Assembly: GCF_052857255.1 (NCBI RefSeq)
Contig: NC_135500.1
Span: forward strand, 104,851,048 to 104,915,047
DNA: 64,000 bases
Reading direction: 5' to 3'
From: Amblyomma americanum
Lineage: Eukaryota > Arthropoda > Arachnida > Ixodida > Ixodidae
In this document: one piece after another, positions 22,021 through 31,776 of the stretch
How the letters are laid out: every line of letters starts with the position of its first letter
Numbering within the stretch: the stretch's first letter is position 1
Position numbers and translations under genes: made by a program
Notes under the pieces: model-generated
Told to the model about the DNA's origin: nothing
The model's input: only the letters and a program-made list of their open reading frames with translations
Databases searched by the model: none

Positions 22021-22638
22021 CAATACACTTGAAAGGGCCACAGAAAGGGGTGTTTGAGCTTGGCTTTCAACTGCCTGCACTATGTAGAGCGTCCATGCCG
22101 CTTACGAGACTTCAAAAGCGAGCGGGAAATTTATAATACATTTTTAAAAATTCCCGCTTTCGCACCTAGCGGCGACGCGCGGTACAGGGCTTTCGCGTGA
22201 TAACCTGGCATACAACGTCACATCGTGCAAATGACGTCAACAGGTGAGGTTATCATTGGTTCACAGTGCAAAATTCTTTCGACGTCACGCGCTAAAGCGG
22301 CCGCGGCCACTCCGCGCGCGCCGCAGCCAGCAGAGATATAGGAGGGGCCGAGTGAGTGGGGCCGGTGGAGGAGCGCCGCCGTTTTGGCGTGCGAGAGGAG
22401 AGTGAAAAGCGCGAAGACGCGGAAGTTCAAATTTTGTCTGGATATAACTCAGCTTCCACAAAACGCATTAAAAAAACTCTTGCTGGGGGATAATTATGAA
22501 CCGTTGTCTTTTAACATCTCAGGCATATAACACCTTCATTGAAGCCGTAGGTGGTCGAAATTTCTGAAGCCCTTAACTGCGGCGTCCGTCATAGCCGTAG
22601 TATTTTTCTGTCGTTAAACCCCCATAATCCATAAGCCA
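21894..22638 (+). repeat. Ruka SINE split by a 505-bp insertion
   Basis: The head and first body part (21894-22033) end in TTGAA. The second body part (22539-22638; GGTGGTCGAAATTTCTGAAG to CCCCCATAATCC) begins with the same TTGAA. The inserted segment is annotated separately. Confidence 0.75.
22034..22538 (-). mobile_element. TTAA-type MITE inserted in Ruka
   Basis: Flanked by TTGAA at 22029-22033 and 22539-22543, where the Ruka consensus has TTAA. On the minus strand its interior matches the MITE at 7554-8104 (CCAGCAAGAG, then GCTGAGTTA, AAAATTTGAACTTC, CGTCTTCGCGC). GC-rich centre. Confidence 0.6.
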
Positions 22639-24105
22639 AGCACTCAAAACAGAAAGAAGCGCCTCGCGCACGTCACAACATCAATGTCCTTTTTGACGTG
22701 TTTCACCGGTACCGAGAGGTTTTCGAGACCTAAATGCTTTACACGTGCCGTGGTTTTGCTCAAAGATCCGGCGAAACATCATCATGGTCATAAATGGGCG
22801 TCCACGGTGAACGACGCTGCGTTTAAGGATTGCGCGCGTATACCGAGAAAAAACGAATAAAACAAGACGGCGTTGCGGCATCAAGCACAAAATGATGGGG
22901 ACGTCTCTCAATCTATTGCGTTTCAGATACGACGTTTCCTCTGTGGCCCTCACATGCTACAACCTGTGAGAGCATAGATATGGCTAAATAAAAAACATAC
23001 TTGTGGTGTTATCTGAAGCAAAGGGATTCTTCTAGAGAATAAATAACGAATTTTAACGCATATCAAACATACATACGTAACTTTGATGAAGCTGAAGATG
23101 CTGTGAGGTAGAGCAGCAAGTGGAATCAATAGCACTGAGCTTGGTGCCGTTTACAGGTGCGGACGGAAGTAAATGAGGAAACATACTGCGGCCGTAACAG
23201 AGCACTGAAGTGTCCACTAGCAGCATGCATTCACCATAAGCCGTAATTTGAGCCACGCATTGCGTGAAAATGTTGCATGACAATAGCGTGCTCCTTTCAC
23301 TTTTGACCAAACCTGTGTATCACTCCGTTGTCTATAAAATGACAACCATGGCAGGAACCAAGCGAATGCGGGGAAGGATAACTGCATGGTAAAAGAACAC
23401 AAAAACGTTTTCCAGTTTATCCTTACCCTCACATCGTTTTTAGGTGCTTCACGAACGCCATTTCCGCTGGAAAAGAATCTCTCAGTCTATCGAATATAAA
23501 GAAACGTAGATTTTGCTCTTACATTCTTAAAACAATATTTCAGTTGAAATATTAATTAGTGACGTTCTACCTCCTAGTTTATGTAGTTCAGAGAATCATT
23601 AATTTGGAGCACATCAATACGGTGTGTTGAATATAACGGGTAGTGCGCCGGCGCCCGCTCTCTGTATGTTGTTAAAGAAATTGAGCAGTTTGGCATGAAT
23701 GCCCAGCTCGTCCGACACAGATCGCGCAGTGCTGTTGTCTTTTATAGTTTAAATATGAAAAGAGGGCTACAAGTAAGTAATCTAGGGTATCTCTGTACCA
23801 CTTAGGGTGAGGTAAAAAAATAGCGCTTCTGGTTTTGATGTAAGGTGAGGAGACTGCTTTATTAGTTGATATCTCAGGAAGTTTGCAGACTATGGATATA
23901 AACGAGACGTTCTGGGGCTTATCTATAGCGCAAATAAGCCAGGCGTGATGATATTCGATCATGACTCTAATTATCTGCTTACAACACAAAAGGTGTCACA
24001 AACCTGAGGTGACAGAACACACATAAATTAGGGTGGAGGTAAACGAAGGACAGACCTGCATGGAAAAGTACGAACAGACTACTAGGACGTAAGGATAAAG
24101 TAATT
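22639..24105. other. AT-rich DNA without supported genes
   Basis: Minus-strand open frames of 61-105 codons have no recognisable domain. Confidence 0.35.
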
Positions 24106-24540
24106 CATTTACTTTTATTTTATTTACTAATACCATCAGGGCAGGTTGGCATGACAGAGGGGAGTGATTCAATGTATGGCAAATTAAAGAAAAACTCAAA
24201 CACGGCAAAATAAAAATACAAGTTCCTAAGCTCCTAATTTCAAAGCGCAAGCTAGCGCATTTTGAAAATATTATGGTCTTCAGTGACGGCGATAAGTGCG
24301 GGAAGGCGGTTCCAATCTTCTGATTTGCGTGAAAGGAAAGTATGGGAACAGCAATCAGTGGTCAACGGGGGCAGAGCGATAGGACGGATTATAGATTAGG
24401 TCACTGCGCAGGAAAAAAAAACGAATTGTAAAAAAGGCATTGTTCTCGCAGAGGCGAGAACACCTAGCGGCGAGAAACAAGTTGCGGTATATTTAGGGCT
24501 TCTTTCACGGCGGGCATATTGAGAGTCCGATTATAATTGT
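24106..24540 (-). mobile_element. 3' end of a CR1/L2-type LINE
   Basis: On the minus strand a broken C-terminal RT region can be followed, with blocks resembling PSYRSAPVDH and RRLEPPSR. It is followed by a 3' UTR and an AATAAAATAAAA-type tail near 24110-24125. 5' truncated. Confidence 0.55.
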
Positions 24541-24634
24541 GAAGATGGTACTCTTATAAATGCGATTAACAACACACATTTCTGAGGTAGACGTCAGTTA
24601 AGCAACAATATTTTCCATCCATTTTTTTAAAAGA

Positions 24635-24931
24635 CCCGCCGCGGTGGCTGAGTGGTTAAGGCGTTCGTCTACTGATCCGGAGTACCGGGGCTTGAACCCG
24701 ACCGCGGTAGCCGCGTTCCCATGAAGGTGAAACGCTAAGGCGCCCGTGTGTTTTGCGATGTCAGTGCACATTAAAGATCCCCAGGTGGTGGAAATTATTC
24801 CGGAGCCCTCCACTACGGCACCTCTTTCTTCCCTTCTTCTTTCACTCCCTCCTTTATCCCTTCCCTTACTGTGCGGGTAGGGTGTCCGCCGAGATGTGGC
24901 CTAGATACTGCGCCATTTACTTTCCCTAAAA
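24635..24931 (+). repeat. SINE family 2, complete
   Basis: Best-preserved copy of this family, with head, body, TTTCTTCCCTTCTTCTTTC middle and 3' end ATACTGCGCCATTTACTTTC. Confidence 0.75.
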
Positions 24932-25099
24932 AAACCAGTTTTCAATTTATTTAAAAGCGCTTTTCGCGTCAGTTCTTAGCGCCTTCCGAATCGACGTGGT
25001 TCAACTGCGTCCTACATATGTCCCATTCTTCTGCAAATGCAGTGTAGGAGGAGCCGATCCATATATATTGATGACGGACGCATTTACAACAAATAGCGC

Positions 25100-25364
<265 letters not shown>

Positions 25365-25499
25365 TAGGCGTCTCATTTCTCATTTAATTTTTCTCTACAC
25401 ACCGAATGGACACATTCGTGAGGGACCTGTATGGGATTCTTAAGGGAAGTTTCTGTCTCCTTAAATTCCCTCACAGTGCGCTTTTCTTTAGGCTACCTG

Positions 25500-26345
25500 A
25501 ATAGCCTCTCCACATGGCAGCTGACTCAGGCACTTACAGAGTATTTGTTCCCTGTACCGTTGCATCGGCAACCTTATATCAACCACGGGTAGATGCTTGC
25601 GCCATGGTCGGTGTACTGCCGCCTGTGCCGTACACCAGAGACAATTGACCATTGTTTCATTCTGTGCATTGATGCTGTGTTCTACCGGGATATATTGATG
25701 ATGATGATTATGCATTTTTATGGCGCAAGAGAATCTATGGCCAAAGAGCGCCATGACACAAGGCATTTTGCATTTTCTCATGGTGGGGTCAAAGACCCAT
25801 TTCCCAAGCCTTTCAACCTAAATAAGCCGAGCACCAGACAAAGGGAAAGCTTGTACCCATTGTATCACCGGTAGGTATCCGGCGGCACTGGGCATAGAAC
25901 AGCGCACCTCCCGCATACGAGGCAGATGCTCAACCACTTGGCGAACGCTGCGGTTTCCTGAATATATTAGAACGAACAATTAAGAGCATTGACATCACAC
26001 CTTACAGTATCCGTTTTTTGCCTGTGGACAAAAACAGTGCTGTGAAATATGATCTATTTATGTTTCTGGGACTATTTAGTCTCTGGAAGAGCCGCATGAT
26101 GGACCGCCACGCCGAATCACCACGGTCGTCGAAATCTTTGTTTCGTGAACAATGCGCTTTGGTGCGGGGAGTACATGCTGCCCTGGAAGAGACGCCTAGC
26201 TGGTTCCCCTATCTGGATGCAAGTGTGTGTCTCACAGACTTCTGATGTTTTGGAAGGAGGGGTCATGCAGGATTAAGGTGGCCTGGTGTTTTTGTGCCGG
26301 GATCATGCCTAGACCTTTCGTTTCGGCACTATTTCTATGCTATAA
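25500..26345 (+). pseudogene. C-terminal end of a LINE reverse transcriptase protein, split by a SINE
   Basis: The first part (to 25696) gives WSVYCRLCRTPETIDHCF, a CCHC-like zinc-binding C-terminal motif of non-LTR retrotransposons. The second part (25969-26245) gives the remaining LFSLWKSRMMDRHAE, SLFREQCALVRGVHAA and WFPYLDASVCLTDF, then a stop. If the insert at 25697-25961 and one copy of the flanking repeat are ignored, the frame runs on directly. The 3' UTR appears to end in an A-rich run at about 26345. The element is 5' truncated or decayed upstream of 25500. Confidence 0.7.
25697..25961 (-). repeat. SINE with tRNA-like head and LINE-like 3' stem-loop
   Basis: On the minus strand the head (GCGTTCGCCAAGTGGTTGAG) has an A-box-like and a weak B-box-like segment (TGTTCTATGCCC). 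The 3' end (ATGGCGCTCTTTGGCCATAG, TCTCTTGCGCCATAAAA) resembles the stem-loop at the 3' end of the full LINE at 40516-46123. The tail is an (ATC)n run. A 7-bp repeat ATATATT flanks it at 25690-25696 and 25962-25968. Confidence 0.65.
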
Positions 26346-26352
26346 AGAAAAA

Positions 26353-26503
26353 AAGCGCAGTGGCGCAGCGGTTTAAGAATGCACCGCTGCACTGGCAGAG
26401 GTGGCTGTTTCTATCACAGGCACCGCAGGCATTGCGCGACCCATGTTGCTCTTCCCGGGCAATGTCTCGTTAACAGTTATTAATTTTACTGCCAGTCCAC
26501 ATG
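26353..26503 (+). repeat. SINE family 3, 5' half of a split copy
   Basis: GCGCAGTGGCGCAGCGG head, then GTTGCTCTTCCCGGGCAATG and TTAATTTTACTGCCAGTCC. It breaks off where copies 1 and 3 continue with CATGGGCAGGTTGTG. Confidence 0.6.
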
Positions 26504-27243
26504 TAGGGTTCGGTGCGCTGTCGCATCTTTTTGTACATGTGTTGCGAATATTCCGCGAGAGGGCAGTGACCTAGGCTGCGCGTCCGGTTTTGTTTTATTT
26601 TGTTTTGCTTTGGTGCACGCCGTTAGAAGGGGACTCATGCCTTTTTGGTTAATCTCCCCGTTCGTCCTTGCGGTTCCTTTCGCCGCTCCGGACGGCGGGG
26701 CTATCTGCCGGCCTCGACCTTGGACCGCTGTCCCCTTGGCGAAGGATTGCGAGACCACCTAGGGAGGAACTCGGGGGTAAGGGAAAACACTCACATCAGT
26801 TCTGAGCTTTCCTATTCGTCAAAACTGATGAGCCGCGTTTAGCAGTTTATTTTTACGTGTGGAAAGGGGCGCGGGCATCTTCGGTGTGTACCCGCGAAGG
26901 GAGCCGCGCCCGCGTGCTTTTGTCGCTCGAGCTACTCCTAGCGGGCAGGCGCTCGGTCTGGCCGAGTGCGGAGGGAGTGACCGTTGAGAGCTGGTGCAAG
27001 GCGCGCCAGTTTGACAGTTGGGACGCGGTGTCCCTCGCCTCTGTGCAGGCGGTCGGCTAGGCCGGCCACGGATAGGTGTGGCCTCATACTTACTTTTGTT
27101 TGCACCCATCTGTAAATAGCCTGTATAAAAGTTAGTTTCTCACTAAATCGCTTCGCCTGCAACTCATATCATCGAGAAGCCTTCAAGCGGTGCATCCAGT
27201 TTCTGGAAATCACCGGACCAACACCACCGGCAAACCTTTACTT
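26504..27243 (+). mobile_element. Candidate solo LTR (about 740 bp) inside a SINE
   Basis: GC-rich block starting near TGTAGGG and ending near CTTTACTTCA, so TG...CA ends are possible. It contains a TATA box (TATAAAA, 27124-27130) preceded by TGTAAATAGCC, as in retroviral-type LTR promoters. SINE family 3 sequence lies on both sides. A clean target duplication was not found, so the exact borders are uncertain. Confidence 0.45.
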
Positions 27244-27300
27244 CACATTTCATTGTGATGACGCCACAAGCTGACGTGGCCTAAGTGGCACGATGCCCTC
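27244..27300 (+). repeat. SINE family 3, 3' part of the split copy
   Basis: TTGTGATGACGCCACAAGCT and GACGTGGCCTAAGTGGC correspond to the 3' blocks of the copies at 8204 and 35911. Confidence 0.6.
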
Positions 27301-27631
27301 CTCCTACAGGCCGCAGCTAGCGCGGCGCTCCTCCGAGCTCACCCGAGCTTTTGCCCCTCATTGGCTGCAGCTGTTGCGACGGTCCTCCGAGCTTAGCCGA
27401 GCTAACTTCTGTAATCTCGGGTTCGTTCGGAGCACAAGAGAAAGCGAGATGACAAGACTCTTCTTGAGGTTGGCATGTCTAATGTAGTGCATTCGTACTA
27501 ACAGATTTGCGTATAAAGTATTGAAGTACATAAATAGCGTTGTCTCAAAGTGGCGGAAAAGGCCCAGAAAACTAATCGCTAAAAAAGCCAAAACAGGTAA
27601 ATCTAGAGGTGTAAACACCAGGTAAACACGA

Positions 27632-27662
<31 letters not shown>

Positions 27663-28455
27663 GTCAGCCTCACAATGCCCACTGCAGTGCAAAGAACTCT
27701 TCCATGCATCTCCAATTAACCCTGTCCTTTGTCAGCTGTGGTCACCGTATCCCTGCAAACTTCTTCACCTCATCCGACCACCTAACCTTCTGAGGCCCCC
27801 TGCTACGCCTGTATTCTCTTGGAATCCACCCGTTTACCCATAATGACGAGCGGTTATATTGCCTTCACATTACATGCCCTGCCGAAGCCCATTTCTTCCT
27901 CTTGATTTCGACCAGGATATCACTAACTTGCATGTGTTCTGTCATCAACTCTGCCCGCTTCCGGTCTCTTAACGTTACATATGTCATTTTTCGTCCCGTA
28001 GCTGACTGCTTTGGCGTTATCTTAAGCTGAACCCTTTTCGTTAGCCTCCACCTTTCTGCCCGAGAGGTGAGCACCGGTAAGATAGAGCGGGTGTATACTT
28101 TTCTCTTAGGGGATATTGGTAAACTACCATTCATGATCTCAGAGAACCTGCCATATGCGCCCCACCGTGTTCTTATTCTTCCAGTTATTTTCTTTCCTGA
28201 TTTTAGCCGCATCAGCGGTCACTATATGCCCTAAGTGGACGTATTCTCTTACCCCTTCCAGCACCTCGCCACGAAGTGTGAACTGCTGTTCCCTGCCAAG
28301 AGTGTTGAGCATTATTTTGGTTTTCTGCAATCTAATTTTAAGACGCACCGTTCGGCTCCTAACTCAATTATCATGCTTTGCAGCTCATCTCCTGAGTGAC
28401 TTAGCAAGGGAATGTCATCGGTGAATCACAAGCTACTTGGGTGTTCTCGATTAAT
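27632..28455 (-). mobile_element. RTE-type LINE, 3' end, 5' truncated
   Basis: The minus strand encodes the end of an RTE-clade RT and its C-terminal region. A segment at 28139-28348 has LGREQQFTLRGEVLE and REYVHLGHIVTADAAKI. Another at 27865-28212 has NGSLPISPKRKVYTRSILPV, LRDRKRAELM and KWASAGHVM. Frameshifts and a stop separate them. The element ends in a (CAT/ATG)n run at 27632-27662, typical of RTE 3' tails. Confidence 0.75.
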
Positions 28456-28689
28456 AGCGCAATGTTTGAAAGTTTCGAGCACTGGATGTTGTCGCTCAGT
28501 GCGAGCAGTAAGTGCCGCTGGCCAGTATTGATACTTTGTAGCCAGAGCCCAAGACATCTTAAGAGCACTTCGACACAAGGAATGGGGACATTATTCTGGC
28601 TTGCTTTTCTTCACTTTCACTGTGGATAACGTGCAACCTTGAGAATGTTGCTTTATTTGTCTGGAAAAAAATCTCGTACTTCGATCCGT

Positions 28690-29300
28690 CCTCTGTTGAG
28701 AGAGCGATGATGTTTTTAAAGGATGGGAGCCATAAGGTTTATGTGTGATTCAGCCATGGTGAAAGCCGCCGACCATGGAGCCAAACAAAGGGACGGGACA
28801 GGAACTTGCAGGCAAGCCCTGCCCGCGCCGGCTGTACACCCCAACTATAACCTAATATGGCGGAACGCAGGGATAGTTAGCCTCACAAGGTTAACCCTCG
28901 CAGCCTCGAAGAAGGAAAGACCAAGAATGGAGGAGAGGAGAGGAAAATTGTGAGATAGAAGATATGAAAGTTGAAGATAGAGGGGATGACAGGTAAAGGT
29001 GACTGCCACTTCCCCGGTCGGGTCAGGCCGGCGGTGTCGTCTACAGGAAGCTGGGACCAACGTGGAGTGTGGACTCCGCCAAGGGTCCTTAAAGGTCCAG
29101 AAGCTAGGCGTTGGCTCAACCACCAGCAAACCGTTTTCCCAGGAAACGGTGGTGCCACGCACGGCTAAGTGTGGGTGCTCGGGTCCGTTTTGGAGCACTG
29201 CTCACCAATATTCCTTTGCGGGGATGGCATTGCGGAGGCTGTCGAAACCGTGATGTCCCAACTCCCTATCATCTGCATGTTGCACATGCCTTTGCGGTGC
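28690..29300 (-). mobile_element. 5' UTR fragment of the I/Jockey-type LINE family
   Basis: The reverse complement matches 40550-41110 of the full-length element block by block: ACCCGAGCACCC, CTGGTGGTTGAGCC, CAGCTTCCTG, GCGAGGGTTAACCTTGTG, GTTCCTGTCCCGTCCC. It extends into the first codons of ORF1, with an ATG and then a MAP-like segment, and stops near 28690. A 5'-only LINE fragment is unusual. Confidence 0.7.
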
Positions 29301-29312
29301 TCCTGCCACTCC

Positions 29313-29341
29313 GGCCTCATGGTTTCGCACACCATGAGGCC
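29313..29341. repeat. 11-bp perfect hairpin
   Basis: GGCCTCATGGT, loop TTCGCAC, ACCATGAGGCC. It lies between the LINE 5' fragment and the MITE at 29341. Confidence 0.6.
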
Positions 29342-29618
29342 ATCCCATACAAAAATGTCCTATGGCCGGCTATAGAATTTTGGCCCAAATAGCTATACAC
29401 CTTTCCTATTTCTGTCTATAGCTGTCTATACAGGCTGATATATTTTTCTATAGAGAGCTTAAGACAATTTTATGGTTCCAAAGCTATAGCTTTAGTGGCA
29501 TAGATTTTTCAATAGCTGGCAATAATCACCTCTATAGGTGCTTATAGACGTTCATAAAGGGCCATAGACAGACATAGTTTTTTCCATAGACGCCCATAGA
29601 ACTTTTTTGTATGGGATG
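29341..29618. mobile_element. 278-bp MITE with ~25-bp inverted ends
   Basis: Starts CATCCCATACAAAAATGTCC and ends with the inverted partner AGAACTTTTTTGTATGGGATG. The interior is rich in CTATAG/CTATGG words. No coding capacity. Confidence 0.6.
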
Positions 29619-30109
29619 CCCTTGTAAAGGCAAGTAGCCTCCAAATAAGCAGCGTAGTTCGGTGGTAAAATCTTTTGTCCTGTCCTTACCTAACATTCAG
29701 GACAACAAAATTCATTCAAAATTCAAAATAACATTCAGGACAACACGCGAGATATAGTCAGTCTTTGTTCTTCCAATGCTCTCAAAAAACCTTGTCCACA
29801 AAGTATGCAAATAAGGTCTGAAAAACAATATAGCAGGCTGCAGAAGCAGGCTGCCATTTATTTCTTCTAATCTTAGTCGCCCAAGAGCTCCAAAAACAGA
29901 ACAAAAATGAAGTATGTCAGAATGATCTGGCTGAGCAAATAAAAATGAAATAAAGTTATCCGGCATGCCCTATCGCCACACTCTCTCACACAAACCTAGC
30001 AAAATGTGAATCGCACTAAAGTGAAAATAATTTTTTCCACTCCTGAAAAGCTACGATATGAAGCCCTTGTTCAATGAAACGAAGAATCTGTAACACGAAT
30101 CATTAAAAT
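29619..30109. other. AT-rich DNA without supported genes
   Basis: Nothing recognised. Confidence 0.35.
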
Positions 30110-30650
30110 CAATTTCTTGCATGCGAACAAAGTGATTTATGAAATTGTACTGAAAGTGGCCGAAAATATATCAGCCAAACTGCCGGGTGCCTAAAAGACC
30201 ATTTGCGTGAGCGCAAAAAAGATGCGAAGAATAGCGTTAAAGGACATTTAGCCGCCCACTGCAAAACATTCACCGAGCGTCATTCAGATTTTGAGCACTG
30301 TGGCGTCATAGACCCATGCTGGTGAGCTCAGTAGGGAACTGATTGAGGCCAGCAACATATTATAAATGACACTTTTATCAGTGCACTATCACGACTTTCA
30401 TCTGAACAATATATTATATTTCTTTCTGATGAAAAGTGCAACCTTTGTAAAGATAAATTTTCATTCATTAGTCTTTTTTTTTTCAGTTTTCTGTGCCTTT
30501 TCCTAATGCTTTCTTCTTTGTGGCCCAACCTGCCTATAAAAGTGGGCTTCTTCGCAATAAATCGTAAGTTGTAAGTCAGTGCTCGTGTGTACGTTTCTTC
30601 TTTGCGTCCTTGTCCTTTTCGCGCAGTTTTTGAGATTGATCTGCCACCAA
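30110..30650 (+). mobile_element. Penelope-like element, 3' end (GIY-YIG region)
   Basis: Broken frames give a GIY-YIG core (KYIGQTGRCLKDHLRERKK, separated by a frameshift from VIYEIVLKCGR), HLAAHCKTF and a stop-interrupted RELIEASNII. The 3' UTR ends around GCAATAAATCGTAAGTTGTA. 5' truncated. Confidence 0.65.
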
Positions 30651-30727
30651 CTCTCCTATGCTCCTTCATTGGCGACCCTCTCCAGAAGCTCGTCAGCTCA
30701 CGTGAACTCAAATTACTTGGCAGTAGC

Positions 30728-30890
30728 GACCGGCCGCTGTGGCAGAGTAGCTATCGAGCTCGGCTACTGAACTCAAAGACACCGGTACGAGGCGCTTGTC
30801 TTTGTGCAATATCAGTGCTTGGTTAAGATGATCAGGTGTTCGATATTAATCCGGTGTCATTCGCAGCGCTACTCCATCATTTTTTCTTCT
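30728..30890 (+). repeat. Degraded Ruka SINE
   Basis: CGGCCGCTGTGGCAGAGTAG head, GCTCGGCTACTGAACTCAAAG, then a decayed body. B box lost. Confidence 0.5.
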
Positions 30891-31403
30891 TTCACTGCCC
30901 CGTTCGTTCTTCTCCTCAGGGCGCAGTTTATGCGTGCTTCGAGAAACGACAGTTACAGTGTATTAGATGTTCTCAAAACCATTTTTCAAATTTTAAACAC
31001 CACCGAGTGGGCGCATACCACCACCTGTAGATCCAGTTTGGCTATGGTACTAATTCAACGGTGAAAACTGTGAAAAACTAATACGGCGCTAAATCAAACG
31101 CTTCAATATACTTCCCTGCTCGAGCCCCGGAGTTATGACGTTCACCTTCAGAGCTGGGAAGAAACCACGACGACGTCGTCTGGAGACCAGAGTGATTAAT
31201 GTCGCATCGCTGAAGCCATGCTATTGTAGGTAACCGGTTGTGCGCTATATCCAAGGGTCAACGAAGAAGTTCGACCCACAGCAGTAGCAGACTGCGAGCC
31301 GGCCTGGAAATGGTGGCGACCGAAAATGAACGAAAAAATATGAACGTTGACATGCGTTAGGCAAAATCCGAATTAAGTGCGCTAGCGCTGGGCGATCGTT
31401 GTG
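30891..31403. other. DNA without supported genes
   Basis: Nothing recognised. Confidence 0.35.
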
Positions 31404-31776
31404 TTGAATTTATTTATTTATTTTTTATTTATTTAGTTCTCAAATGCCCTTTGGACAGGGGTTTTACATGAGGTGTGGGCGGCTTCACAGACGATTTCAA
31501 AGGTGGGTGGCTTCACAAAAGAAAATTTGCAATGCCTGTCCTGAAATTTGTCGCACTGGAGTGGTGAACCGCTTTTTCAGGCAGATCATTCCAGTCTTTC
31601 GCTGTTTGTGGAAAAAACAAGTGAAGGTGCGATGATGTGCGCGCGTGAGGCGGGTATACAGACTTGGAATGATTGGTCCGGGATGAATGGCGGTGAGCCG
31701 GAGATATAACGCTGTTACCAATTGGAAAATGATAGAACTTATAGTTGTGAACGAGCCTGGCTATTTTACGTCGAGT

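Noticed and set aside
26503..27250. Target duplication of the solo LTR
   Set aside because: CACAT-like words occur on both sides, but not at positions compatible with TG...CA ends. I therefore do not claim a duplication.
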